Below, piece by piece: positions 8,119 to 15,834 of a stretch of 64,000 bases of DNA (positions are counted from its first letter, which is position 1; each line of letters opens with the position of its first letter). A model generated the notes under the pieces. The model was not told where the DNA came from and did no database searches. It was given only the letters and a program-made list of their open reading frames with translations. The position numbers and the translations under genes are program-made. This DNA is from Tabrizicola sp. (GTDB lineage Bacteria > Pseudomonadota > Alphaproteobacteria > Rhodobacterales > Rhodobacteraceae), in NCBI RefSeq assembly GCF_016793705.1, contig NZ_JAEULO010000035.1, positions 62,001-126,000 of the forward strand, written 5' to 3'.

Positions 8119-9003
8119 TCAGCCGACCGGAGGCAGGTCGGCCATGCCCCTGATCGCCAGGCTTTCGCCCAGAAGCCCGTCCAGCCGCTCTCGCGTGAGG
8201 AAGGGATAATGCTGCGCGAGCATCGCCTCGACCGCCGTGGTGTAGCGACCGGCACGGCGGCTGAATCTTTCCCGCTGAAGCCCGCTTACGATCCGGTCCT
8301 GCTTTGCCGCGGTATCATTCGCGAAATGCTGCGTGCGGATGAAAGCGGGGAAGCTGGGGTCCGAGATGACAGGCCAGCGGGTCCAGACATTGCTGTGCAT
8401 CATCTGGAAGGGGTTCTTGGTGAACCTTGCGCTGTTCACCGTCGCCAGCCCGATCGCGGTCAGAAACCGCTGGTGCGGCATGGAGGCGCCGGAGGGCTCG
8501 TCCCGGCCGGAGGGAAACAGCATGATCCCGGAGGGAAAGCAGATATGCGTGCTGGGCGGCAGGGTCTGCGAGATCTGCCGGAGCCGGGCGATATAGGACA
8601 TGGCAAGGGCGTCATCATCGTCCAGCCGGAAATGGACTGCGGTTCCGCTCATCCTGGGCGCCAGCGACTCCGCGATGAACTTGCGGAAGGCGAGATCGCC
8701 GCGGCGCGAGGCCGAGAACTCCACGACGGCGCCGGGAAGCCGGGCTGCCAGCGCGACCAGCCGGTCCTTGAACCTGTCGGGCATCACGTCCGAGGACATG
8801 AGGACGGTGGTGAAGTCGCGGTCGGTCTGGGCGATCAGGCTGGGCAGCGTCAGGTTCTCGAACAGGAAGAACCGCCGCGCCATCCGCGTCTCGTCGTAAA
8901 GCTCGGCCAGCGCGCTGTCGTCAGGGTCCGGCTTCAGACGGGTGTCGGTGAAACCGTAGAAGGAAAACCGGATATGCCCGTAGATGGGCCGATGATCGAA
9001 CAC
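8119..9003 (-). CDS. Putative rhamnosyltransferase-type glycosyltransferase
   Basis: A 294-residue protein resembling the 'putative rhamnosyl transferase' family. RRFFLFENLTLPSLIAQTDRDF is characteristic, and a DDDD cluster at residues 128-131 (HFRLDDDDAL) is the likely nucleotide-sugar/metal site. There is no membrane segment, so it should act in the cytoplasm on a surface-polysaccharide or glycolipid precursor. It stands alone, divergent from the LysR gene at 9156 across a 152-bp gap. The substrate cannot be inferred. Confidence 0.78.
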   Translation of the reverse strand: MFDHRPIYGHIRFSFYGFTDTRLKPDPDDSALAELYDETRMARRFFLFENLTLPSLIAQTDRDFTTVLMSSDVMPDRFKDRLVALAARLPGAVVEFSASRRGDLAFRKFIAESLAPRMSGTAVHFRLDDDDALAMSYIARLRQISQTLPPSTHICFPSGIMLFPSGRDEPSGASMPHQRFLTAIGLATVNSARFTKNPFQMMHSNVWTRWPVISDPSFPAFIRTQHFANDTAAKQDRIVSGLQRERFSRRAGRYTTAVEAMLAQHYPFLTRERLDGLLGESLAIRGMADLPPVG

Positions 9004-9155
9004 GCGCGCCTCGTTCTTGTCTCGAGGTGCCAGAAAGGACCGGGCGTCGCGGCGCTGTCAAGGAACCCGGTCGCGGAAATCCGTAAGAGCGCCCCTTGTG
9101 TTGCGCCGGAATGCAAGGTTTCCTGTGCATCCCCGCACAGTGGAAAGGGCCGGGC

Positions 9156-10040
9156 ATGGAGAACTGGGACGAAATCCGCACGGCCTTCCAGGTGGCCCGG
9201 CTGGGCACGGTGTCAGGCGCGGCCGAGGTGCTGGGGGTGCATCATGCCACGGTGATCCGCCATATCGACGCGCTGGAGAAGCGGCTGGGGGTGAAGCTCT
9301 TCCAGCGCCATGCGCGGGGCTACACGCCGACGGAATCGGGCCGCGACCTTCTGGCGGTGGCGCAGACCACCGAGGAGCAGTTCGCCCATCTGGTCAGCCG
9401 GATCAAGGGCCAGGGCGAGACGGTCTCGGGCGAGCTGGTCGTGACCTCGATCGCGGGGATCGCCGATCTCTTGACCCCGGTGATGGTGGGGTTCCAGGAG
9501 AAGTTCCCGGAGGTGCGGGTGCGGTTCCTGACCGACATGCGGGTGTTCCGGCTGGACTACGGCGAGGCGCATGTGGCGCTGCGGGCGGGCAACGGGCCGG
9601 AGGAGCCGGACAATGTGGTGCAGCCCCTGGTGCGGATGAAGGTGGGGCTTTACGCCGCGCAGTCCTATGTCGACCGCTTCGGCAAGCCTGCGTCCGAGGC
9701 GGAGTTCGCGGGACATCGTTTCGTCTGCACCGATGCCGAGGTGACGCGCGCGCCCTTCCACCGCTGGCTGCGGGCGACCGTGCATCCCGAGCAGGTCGCC
9801 TATGCCGCGACCGAACCCGCCGCGCTGGAACAGGCGGTGCGGCAGGGGGCGGGGATCGGTTTCATGATGCGCTTCCGCGCCTCGGAGGATGCGGGTCTGG
9901 CCGAGGTGCTGCCGCCGCGGCCCGAGTGGGAATCGGCGCTGCGGATCGTCACCCATGTCGACCTGCACCGGACCCGGAAGGTGCAGGCCTTCCTGACCCA
10001 TCTGAAGGACGCCGCGAAGGAGTGGAAGTTCTGCACCTGA
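9156..10040 (+). CDS. LysR-family transcriptional regulator
   Basis: A 294-residue LysR regulator. The N-terminal winged helix-turn-helix (residues 4-65) contains FQVARLGTVSGAAEVLGVH and EKRLGVKLFQRHARGY; the rest is the two-lobed effector domain. The ATG at 9156 (MENWDEIRTAF) with an AAAGGG site upstream is preferred over in-frame starts further upstream that add non-conserved sequence. It overlaps the following EamA exporter gene (TGATG), so regulator and exporter are translationally coupled, suggesting control of efflux of an unidentified metabolite. Confidence 0.9.
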   Translation: MENWDEIRTAFQVARLGTVSGAAEVLGVHHATVIRHIDALEKRLGVKLFQRHARGYTPTESGRDLLAVAQTTEEQFAHLVSRIKGQGETVSGELVVTSIAGIADLLTPVMVGFQEKFPEVRVRFLTDMRVFRLDYGEAHVALRAGNGPEEPDNVVQPLVRMKVGLYAAQSYVDRFGKPASEAEFAGHRFVCTDAEVTRAPFHRWLRATVHPEQVAYAATEPAALEQAVRQGAGIGFMMRFRASEDAGLAEVLPPRPEWESALRIVTHVDLHRTRKVQAFLTHLKDAAKEWKFCT

Positions 10041-10927
10041 TGCTGGCGGGCCTGAGCCAATCCGCGCGCGGGCACCTAGCGATGCTGGCGTTTTCGGCGC
10101 TGGTGGCGGGGTCGTTCTCGCTGGGGGTGCTGGCCGCGCCGCATATCGACCCCGGCGCGCTGTCGGTGGCACGCTTCGTGCTGGCGGGGGTGCTGGTCGG
10201 TGCGGCGGCGGTGGCGACGACAGGTATCCCGCGCAGCGCCTGGGTGGCGCCCTGGCGCTATCTGGTGCTGGGCGGCCTCTTGGGCGCCTATTTCGTGCTG
10301 ATGTTCGAGGGGTTGAAGACGGCGCCCCCGGTCTCGGCGGCGGCGGTGTTCACCCTGACGCCGCTGATGGCGGCAGGGTTCGGCTGGCTGTTCCTGCGCC
10401 AGCGGCTGACCGGGCGGATGGCCGTGGCGCTGGGGATCGGCGGGGTGGGGGCGCTGTGGGTGATCTTCCGCGCTGACCTTGCCGCGCTGAAGGCGATGGC
10501 GATCGGGCGGGGCGAGGTGATCTATTTCGTCGGCTGCGTGGCCCATGCCGCCTATGCGCCCTTGGTGCGCAAGCTGAACCGGGGCGAGCCGGCGGTGGTC
10601 TTCACCTTCGGGATGATGCTGGCCGGGACGGTCCTGCTGGCGCTTTATGCCGGACCTGCGGTGCTGGCGACCGACTGGGCGACGCTGCCCTGGGTGGTCT
10701 GGGTGACGCTGGTCTATGTGGCGGTGGCGGCGAGCGCGCTGACCTTCGTCCTGCTGCAATACGCCAGCCTGCGGCTGCCCGCGGCGAAGGTCATGGCCTA
10801 TACCTATCTGGTCCCGAGTTGGGTGATCCTGTGGGAGATCATCCTGCATGGGTCCGTGCCGCCGGGGCTGGTGCTGGTGGGCGTGGCGCTGACGGTGCTG
10901 GCGCTGGGGTTGCTGCTGGAGGAATGA
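10040..10927 (+). CDS. EamA/DMT-family transporter
   Basis: A 295-residue inner-membrane protein with about ten hydrophobic helices in two EamA repeats; GLKTAPPVSAAAVFTLTPLMAA in the first half and YASLRLPAAKVMAYTYLVPSWV in the second are the matching ends of helices 3-4 and 8-9. The family exports amino acids, nucleosides or drugs; the substrate is unknown. The ATG overlaps the stop of the LysR gene. The gene ends 4 bp before a perfect 32-bp palindrome that should terminate transcription. Confidence 0.9.
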   Translation: MLAGLSQSARGHLAMLAFSALVAGSFSLGVLAAPHIDPGALSVARFVLAGVLVGAAAVATTGIPRSAWVAPWRYLVLGGLLGAYFVLMFEGLKTAPPVSAAAVFTLTPLMAAGFGWLFLRQRLTGRMAVALGIGGVGALWVIFRADLAALKAMAIGRGEVIYFVGCVAHAAYAPLVRKLNRGEPAVVFTFGMMLAGTVLLALYAGPAVLATDWATLPWVVWVTLVYVAVAASALTFVLLQYASLRLPAAKVMAYTYLVPSWVILWEIILHGSVPPGLVLVGVALTVLALGLLLEE

Positions 10928-10931
10928 GCGA

Positions 10932-10963
10932 AGCCTAAAAATTTTCTAGAAAATTTTTAGGCT
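10932..10963. terminator. Perfect 32-bp palindrome, bidirectional terminator
   Basis: Two 16-bp arms (agcctaaaaattttct and its exact reverse complement) with no loop bases. It lies between convergent genes; the stop codon of the minus-strand phosphotransferase gene falls inside it. The A/T-rich centre gives T-runs on both strands, so it can terminate both transcripts. Confidence 0.8.
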
Positions 10964-11907
10964 GCGGGGCGAAACGCGACAAGGCCGTCGGTCAGGTAGC
11001 GGTCGGCCAGTTGCAGCGTGCCTTGCGTGTACGCCGGTCCGCCGAAGCCCTGCGCGGTGTCGCTGTCGGCGCGGGTGGCGAGCCATGCGGTGAGCAGCAC
11101 CCGGCGCAGGAAGATCAGTGACGGGATCATCGCGCGATCCTCGGGGCGCAAGGGGGAGATGCCGGTGTAGCCCTCGCACCAGCGGGCGATCAGATCGGGC
11201 AGCCGCGGGTCGGTCTCGTAGAAGGACAAGGCGGCGGCGAGGTCGTAGGCCCACCAACTGAGCCCGCAATCGTCGAAGTCGAGGACGGTGAGCGCGTCGC
11301 CGTCGACCATCAGGTTGGCAAGCCGCAGGTCGGCGTGGATCAGGCCGAAGACTTCCGGCCCGGTGCCGTAGGCGGCAAGCCTTGCGGCAAGGGCCTCTGT
11401 CGCGCGGGCGAGAAGCGTGGCACCCGGCTGGTCGAGGCCCTGCGCCTGGTGCCAGTGGCCCCAGTGCGGATCGGGGCCGAGGATCGTCTCCACATCCCAG
11501 CGCTTGCGGGTGAAGCCCGGCGGCGGGGTCCATTGCCGGGTGTGCAGATGCAGGCGGGCGGTGATCTCTCCCAGCGGCGCGAACCAGCGGGCGAGGTCGT
11601 CGCCAGGTTGCAGTTCCTGGCCGGGGATCGGGGCGAAGGCGACGAGGAAGCGTTCATCCACCTCGGTGACGAGGCCCTGCGCACCGGGAACGGGGCGGAC
11701 AGTGTTCAGGCCGGGCAGGTCTTGCAAGGTGCCAAGCCAGGCGAGTTCGGAGGCGATTTCGGGTCTGGTATGATAGCCTTGGCGATGCAGGCGGAGAACC
11801 AGCGGCCCGGCCCTCCAGGTCTCGTTTTCCGAACGGTTGAGCAGGGTGAGGGGCGTATCCGGTGGCAGCCCGTAGATCGGCAGCGCGCGGGCGATCAGGT
11901 CAGACAT
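10957..11907 (-). CDS. Aminoglycoside-phosphotransferase-fold kinase (homoserine kinase II/SrkA-like)
   Basis: A 316-residue kinase of the APH/choline-kinase fold. The Brenner loop HADLRLAN lies at residues 191-198 and the metal-binding DFDDCG at 210-215; WWAYDLAAALSFYE follows as in ThrB/SrkA-type enzymes. The ATG at 11907 is used because it overlaps the cobF stop by 8 bases; the upstream in-frame extension lies in cobF and is not family-like. Co-transcription with cobF is odd: no such kinase is required for B12 synthesis, so a link to the pathway (for example threonine or aminopropanol phosphate) would be speculation. Confidence 0.8.
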   Translation of the reverse strand: MSDLIARALPIYGLPPDTPLTLLNRSENETWRAGPLVLRLHRQGYHTRPEIASELAWLGTLQDLPGLNTVRPVPGAQGLVTEVDERFLVAFAPIPGQELQPGDDLARWFAPLGEITARLHLHTRQWTPPPGFTRKRWDVETILGPDPHWGHWHQAQGLDQPGATLLARATEALAARLAAYGTGPEVFGLIHADLRLANLMVDGDALTVLDFDDCGLSWWAYDLAAALSFYETDPRLPDLIARWCEGYTGISPLRPEDRAMIPSLIFLRRVLLTAWLATRADSDTAQGFGGPAYTQGTLQLADRYLTDGLVAFRPAA

Positions 11908-12646
11908 CGGTGCCGCGGCGCAGGAGATAGATGTCCATGATCCAGCCGTGTTCGGCGCGAAGGCGGGCACGGGTCGCGAGGATCTCTTGCGCGACGGCGG
12001 CAAGGGGGCCGTGGATCAGGGTCTCCTCGGGCATGCCGACATAGGCGCCCCACCAGATATGCGTGTCTGCGGGGTCGAGAGCGGTGAAGGCGCCGCCCTT
12101 GTCCAGCATGACGGCCAGCGTCGTGGCTCCTTCCGGCCAGCCGTGATCGCGAACCTGTCGCCCGGTGGTGATGGTGACGGGGGCGGCGAGGGTGTTCAGA
12201 GGAATCGCATGGGCTGCGGTCAGCACCTGAAGCGAGGTGATGCCGGGGATCACCTTGACCGTCAGACCGGGCAACCGGGCGGCGATGCGCAGCGTGCTGT
12301 CGTAGAGCGAGGGGTCGCCCCAGACCAGCAGCGCGACATTGGCCGCACCGGGTCTGTGGGCGGCGATGGTCTCGGCCCAGACTTGTGCAATGGCGTCGTG
12401 CCAGTCGTTCACCGCGCCGAGGTAATCATCCCGGTCGGCGCGCTGCGGCACGTCGTAGTCCGCCACCAAGACCGGGGCGGTCAGCACCTGCGCAAGAATC
12501 AGGCGGCGCAGGTCGGCGAGGTCGGACTTCGCTTCGCCCTTGCGCGGGATCAGGATCAGGTCGGCCGCGTTCAGCGCGCGGATGGCCTGGCCGGTCACAT
12601 GGTCCGGATTGCCGGTGCCGATGCCGATGAGGGAAAGGGTGGTCAT
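11900..12646 (-). CDS. cobF: Precorrin-6A synthase (deacetylating) CobF
   Basis: SAM-dependent methyltransferase of the aerobic B12 pathway that methylates C1 of precorrin-5 and releases acetate. The 248-residue protein has the tetrapyrrole-methylase fold: LIGIGTGNPDHVT at the N-terminus, LLVWGDPSLYDST in the middle and VIPGITSLQVL after it. Found only in oxygen-dependent producers. It is separated from the other cob methylases and lies after cbiM with a 55-bp gap, in the unit that begins at the cbtB riboswitch or at a promoter of cbiM. It overlaps the phosphotransferase gene downstream. Confidence 0.95.
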   Translation of the reverse strand: MTTLSLIGIGTGNPDHVTGQAIRALNAADLILIPRKGEAKSDLADLRRLILAQVLTAPVLVADYDVPQRADRDDYLGAVNDWHDAIAQVWAETIAAHRPGAANVALLVWGDPSLYDSTLRIAARLPGLTVKVIPGITSLQVLTAAHAIPLNTLAAPVTITTGRQVRDHGWPEGATTLAVMLDKGGAFTALDPADTHIWWGAYVGMPEETLIHGPLAAVAQEILATRARLRAEHGWIMDIYLLRRGTDV

Positions 12647-12701
12647 GGCAGCGCCATAGAAAGAGGCGCCGCCCTTTGCAAGGCCGCGCCGCGGGAACGG
12701 G

Positions 12702-13376
12702 TCAGATCGCCGTGTAGAGGCGCGGTGTCACGAAGGCTGATCCGTGAGCCCTGATCGCCTTGGCGGCCGCCAGCACCGCAAGGTCAGCCAGCGGTTCAAT
12801 CAGGACAACAGCCATGTAGGCGATGCCGAAAGTGCCGATCGCAGCAAGGTTCGAGGCCGCGAAGCCCTGACCGTAGATCGCCCAGAAGGCGACCCAGGCC
12901 ACCACGCCGCCCTGATAGACCAGCGACAGCGCCAGCACCTGACGGTATTGCAGATCGACATAGGCCGTGCCCTGCGCGATGACGCGCTTGGCCACTTCAT
13001 GCAGGGCGAAGAGCGGGACCAGAAGCGTGGTCAGGTTCATCCCGTATTGCGGCAAGTCGAAGGGCGCGAAGAAAAGCCCCTGGATCAGCAGACCCAGCGC
13101 CAGCCCGATGGCGGCCGGACCGGCACCAAGGATCAGGAACAGGGTCGAGCCGAGGATGAAGTGGACCTCCGACACTCCGACAGGGAAATGCGGCATCACC
13201 TCGAAGAAGATGAAGACGCCGAGGGTGGCGATGACCGCGCGGGCGGCGAGCGAGGCGATGCCCTGCTCCCGCGCGGTGGTGGCGATGTGGAAAAGCGCGA
13301 CCCCGCCCGCCGCAGCGGCGGTGGCATAGCTGAGCGCGATCTTTGCCTCGCTGACGAGGCCCGGTTCGATATGCAT
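12702..13376 (-). CDS. cbiM: Cobalt ECF-type uptake protein CbiM (solitary)
   Basis: A 224-residue integral membrane protein of the CbiM/NikM metal-specificity (S) component family with about seven helices. The chosen ATG (13376) has AGGAG 7 bases upstream and makes the protein begin Met-His, which matters because the free N-terminus and His2 are metal ligands in CbiM. FEVMPHFPVGVSEVHFILGS resembles the core of the family. No CbiN, CbiQ or CbiO gene is adjacent, so the energising module must be encoded elsewhere, be shared, or be absent. It lies between cbtA and cobF. Confidence 0.85.
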   Translation of the reverse strand: MHIEPGLVSEAKIALSYATAAAAGGVALFHIATTAREQGIASLAARAVIATLGVFIFFEVMPHFPVGVSEVHFILGSTLFLILGAGPAAIGLALGLLIQGLFFAPFDLPQYGMNLTTLLVPLFALHEVAKRVIAQGTAYVDLQYRQVLALSLVYQGGVVAWVAFWAIYGQGFAASNLAAIGTFGIAYMAVVLIEPLADLAVLAAAKAIRAHGSAFVTPRLYTAI

Positions 13377-13469
13377 TTGGTGCTCCTGTCCGTCCTGTGC
13401 GACGGCGGTTGAAGTGGACTCGGGGAAGCGCGGGCGGCAGGCAGGTTTCCCGCAAACCGCAGCCACGCT

Positions 13470-13492
13470 CCGCAACCCCGACGGGGTTGCGG
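13470..13492. terminator. Strong hairpin after cbtA
   Basis: A perfect 10-bp stem (ccgcaacccc pairing with ggggttgcgg) with a 3-base loop, located 15 bp past the cbtA stop and about 95 bp before the cbiM start. There is no T-run, so it may only attenuate transcription or protect the mRNA end. Confidence 0.5.
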
Positions 13493-13506
13493 TACTATGT
13501 GCAGGG

Positions 13507-14280
13507 TCAGGCCAGAGTGCCGGTGTCTCGCGCCCAGACCAAGCCCGCGACCCAGCCCATCAGAGCCCAGACCGCAAGGCCGACGCCCAGGACCCGGGCC
13601 GAGAAGGCCCCGGCGACCTCGGGCGGGGCGACGCCGCTGAAGCCGTCCAGTTCAGGCGCGCCGATGACATGCGGCAGGGCCAGCAGGACGATGGCGAGCC
13701 CGGCAGTCACGAGGCTGCGGCCATAGCCGAGGAGTCCAAGGGCTGCGACCGTCGCGGCGACCGTGCCCCACCACCAGAGCTGACGCGCGCCCAGATCGGC
13801 GGCAAGCGTACCGGGCAGTTCGGGCGCAAGGCCCATGGCGGGAACCATCTGGAAGGCGGCAAAGCCCGCGATGCCCCAGAGCAGACCCTCGCGCGCGGTG
13901 ACGACCTTGCCGTAGACCCGGGCAAGGCCGAAGCCCGCGACCAGGATCAGGGCATAGGCGACATAGACGAGGCCGAAGAACACCGTCGTCCACAGGTTGC
14001 GGGTGAAGGTCGAGACCTCTTCGCCGTCCCCGTGGTCATGGGCTGCTTCGGCCCCGTCATGGCTGTGACCCGCTTCGGCGGCGGCATCGTCGTGGCTGTG
14101 CGCCTCCTCTGCCACGGCATCGGTCGCGGGGGCGACACCGGCATAATGCACGGCTGCCCCGGTTTCATATTCCTCGCCCAGAAGGATGTACTTCTGCACG
14201 AAAGCGAAATGCAGCACGACCGCAAGCAGCCATGCCGCACAACCAGCGACAAGCGCGCTGGTCAGCATCCGTTGGATCAT
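13507..14280 (-). CDS. cbtA: Cobalt transporter subunit CbtA
   Basis: A 257-residue membrane protein of the CbtA family, a predicted cobalt transporter that accompanies CbtB and is B12-regulated in many bacteria. There are five to seven hydrophobic helices. A His-rich loop follows the first helix: His61, 63, 72, 74, 81 and 83 in AHSHDD/GHSHDG/AHDHGDG repeats, a likely metal-collecting loop. It lies 12 bp downstream of cbtB, both under the B12 riboswitch at about 14500-14715. The direction of transport (import) is inferred from genomic context in the literature, not from the sequence. Confidence 0.9.
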   Translation of the reverse strand: MIQRMLTSALVAGCAAWLLAVVLHFAFVQKYILLGEEYETGAAVHYAGVAPATDAVAEEAHSHDDAAAEAGHSHDGAEAAHDHGDGEEVSTFTRNLWTTVFFGLVYVAYALILVAGFGLARVYGKVVTAREGLLWGIAGFAAFQMVPAMGLAPELPGTLAADLGARQLWWWGTVAATVAALGLLGYGRSLVTAGLAIVLLALPHVIGAPELDGFSGVAPPEVAGAFSARVLGVGLAVWALMGWVAGLVWARDTGTLA

Positions 14281-14292
14281 GGGATCAAGGCG

Positions 14293-14475
14293 TCAGTGGC
14301 AGGGGAAGCCGGTCGCGTGACGCACGTCATGGGCGGCGTCATGCAGGGTGGCCGATTGCGCGTGACCGGCGGCGAACAGGATCACCATGCCCAGCATCAG
14401 CATGCCCAGAACGGACAGCAGGGCGGTGGTCTTTTCCGAGGCGCGGGTCGAGGTGGTGGTCGTCATGTTCATCAT
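14293..14475 (-). CDS. cbtB: Cobalt transporter subunit CbtB
   Basis: A 60-residue protein with one membrane helix (about residues 18-38) and the conserved C-terminal His motif HDAAHDVRHATGFPCH that defines CbtB and probably binds cobalt. The start may be the ATG at 14475 or, better spaced (6 bases) from the AAGGAG at 14479-14484, the next ATG at 14472. It is the first gene after the B12 riboswitch; cbtA follows after 12 bp. Confidence 0.92.
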   Translation of the reverse strand: MMNMTTTTSTRASEKTTALLSVLGMLMLGMVILFAAGHAQSATLHDAAHDVRHATGFPCH

Positions 14476-14499
14476 ATGCTCCTTGCCGTCACACCCGAC

Positions 14500-14715
14500 G
14501 GCAGTTCGGGTTTCCTTCGCCTGGCCGGTCTCCTGACTCGCGGGTCGAAGCTGCTTTCCGCCTTCCCAGCCCGAAAGGGGCCAGTGGCCGATGGAAAGCC
14601 GCTCTCCGCATACAGTCGCGGGGGCGGTCGGGGTTCAAGGCGCTGTGATCAGTACGCTTGGTCCCATTCCCGTTTCAGTCCGAACGCTTTGCGTCTTGCC
14701 GGACACCATGCCCGT
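14500..14715 (-). promoter_or_regulatory. Cobalamin (B12) riboswitch upstream of cbtB-cbtA
   Basis: On the minus strand the B12 box (gagtcaggagaccggcc, within 14523-14540) is preceded by the conserved gccactgg (14580-14588), ggaagg and a 5' part with aaacgggaa near 14670-14683. Downstream, two mutually exclusive hairpins (14494-14498 with 14506-14510, and 14485-14490 with 14497-14502) abut the AAGGAG site of cbtB, which suggests control of translation initiation. High adenosylcobalamin should lower cobalt uptake. The element fills most of the 307-bp gene-free stretch 14476-14782; edges are approximate. Confidence 0.92.
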
Positions 14716-14782
14716 TCAGTTGCCACCATGACTGGCGCCGGGTCAAGGCGATTTGCGTCCCTCTCGGGCGGTTTGCGACCGA

Positions 14783-15100
14783 TCAGCCGGGAATCCGCGC
14801 GATGGCCTTCATCCGCAGCCCGCCCAGTACCCGCGCATCGGGCAGGTTGCCATCGGGCGAGGCCGCGTAATGGCGGGCGAAGGTCAGGAGGTCGGGCAGG
14901 TCGTCGGCGGTAAGGTCGCCGAAGAGATAGGCGGTCTTGCCCGGCGCGCGGAAGGCACAGGTCGAGGGGCGGGTGCAGCCGGACATGCAGTCCACAGTGG
15001 CGACGCGGGCGGTCAGGCCCTCGGCGGTCAGTGCGGCTTGCAAGGGGGTGGCAAAGCCGGTGCGTCCAAGCGCGCAACCGGCGCAGAGGGTGACGATCAC
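14783..15100 (-). CDS. DUF1636 protein (putative [2Fe-2S] ferredoxin-like), copy 1
   Basis: A 105-residue protein of the DUF1636 family, recurrent in alphaproteobacterial B12 clusters. The Cys pattern is Cys6-x2-Cys9 ... Cys38-x3-Cys42-x5-Cys48, like a thioredoxin-fold ferredoxin or metal-binding protein. It overlaps the cobA stop (ATGA) and ends the cobL-E-M-B-A unit. Function is unproven: a metal carrier or an electron donor for a cob enzyme fits the location. A paralogue is at 28478. Confidence 0.8.
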   Translation of the reverse strand: MIVTLCAGCALGRTGFATPLQAALTAEGLTARVATVDCMSGCTRPSTCAFRAPGKTAYLFGDLTADDLPDLLTFARHYAASPDGNLPDARVLGGLRMKAIARIPG

Positions 15101-15834
15101 AGCGACCCCTCGGCCAGCGCGCCCAGGATGATCAGGCCGGGGCGGGGCGAGCGGTCTTCAGCCAGCGACGCGGCCAGCCCGGCGATGGTGGTGCGGTGCA
15201 GGTATTGCTCGGGGGTAGAGACGGCCTCGGCCAAGAGCGCGGGGGTGTCGGGCGACAGGCCTGCCGCGATCAGGAGGGTTGCGAGCGCTGGAAAGGTGCG
15301 CTTGCCCATGTAGATGACGGTCGTCGCCTGCGGGTCGGCAAGGGCCGGGATGTTCAGGCCGGGGGGCAGGTTGCCGGTCACGTCGGCGGCGGTGATGAAC
15401 TGGATCCGTTGGGCATGCTGGCGGCGGGTCAGCGGGATGCCCGCGGCGGCGGCGGCGGCGGCGGCCGAGGTCACGCCGGGGATGATCTCGCAACTGATTC
15501 CGGCGGCGCGGACGGCGGTCAGCTCTTCCTCCAGCCGACCGAAGATGCCGCTGTCGCCGGATTTCAGCCGCACCACGTTGGAGCCTGTAAGGGCGTAGTC
15601 CACCAAGAGCCGGCTGACATGATCCTGCTTGGGCGAGGCACGACCGGCCCGCTTGCCCACGCCCACCATGTCGGCCCCCGGCCTTGCCAGCGCCAGGATG
15701 GGGCCAGAGGAGAGGTCGTCGTAAAGCACGGCATCGGCGGCGGCCAAGGCCTTCACCGCCTTGACGGTCAAGAGGTCCGGGTCGCCGGGACCGGCGGAGA
15801 CGAAGGTGACATGGCCCTTGGTGCTGCCGGTCAT
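15097..15834 (-). CDS. cobA: Uroporphyrinogen-III C-methyltransferase CobA
   Basis: Makes precorrin-2 by two SAM-dependent methylations of uroporphyrinogen III at C2 and C7, the branch point to B12 and siroheme. The 245-residue protein has the class III methylase motifs FVSAGPGDPDLLTVKA, VVRLKSGDSGIFGRLEEE and EIIPGVTSAAAAAA, then RRQHAQRIQFITA. There is no fused CysG dehydrogenase/ferrochelatase part, so it is the B12-type enzyme. The ATG at 15834 overlaps the cobB stop (ATGA) and the stop overlaps the DUF1636 start. Confidence 0.95.
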   Translation of the reverse strand: MTGSTKGHVTFVSAGPGDPDLLTVKAVKALAAADAVLYDDLSSGPILALARPGADMVGVGKRAGRASPKQDHVSRLLVDYALTGSNVVRLKSGDSGIFGRLEEELTAVRAAGISCEIIPGVTSAAAAAAAAGIPLTRRQHAQRIQFITAADVTGNLPPGLNIPALADPQATTVIYMGKRTFPALATLLIAAGLSPDTPALLAEAVSTPEQYLHRTTIAGLAASLAEDRSPRPGLIILGALAEGSL

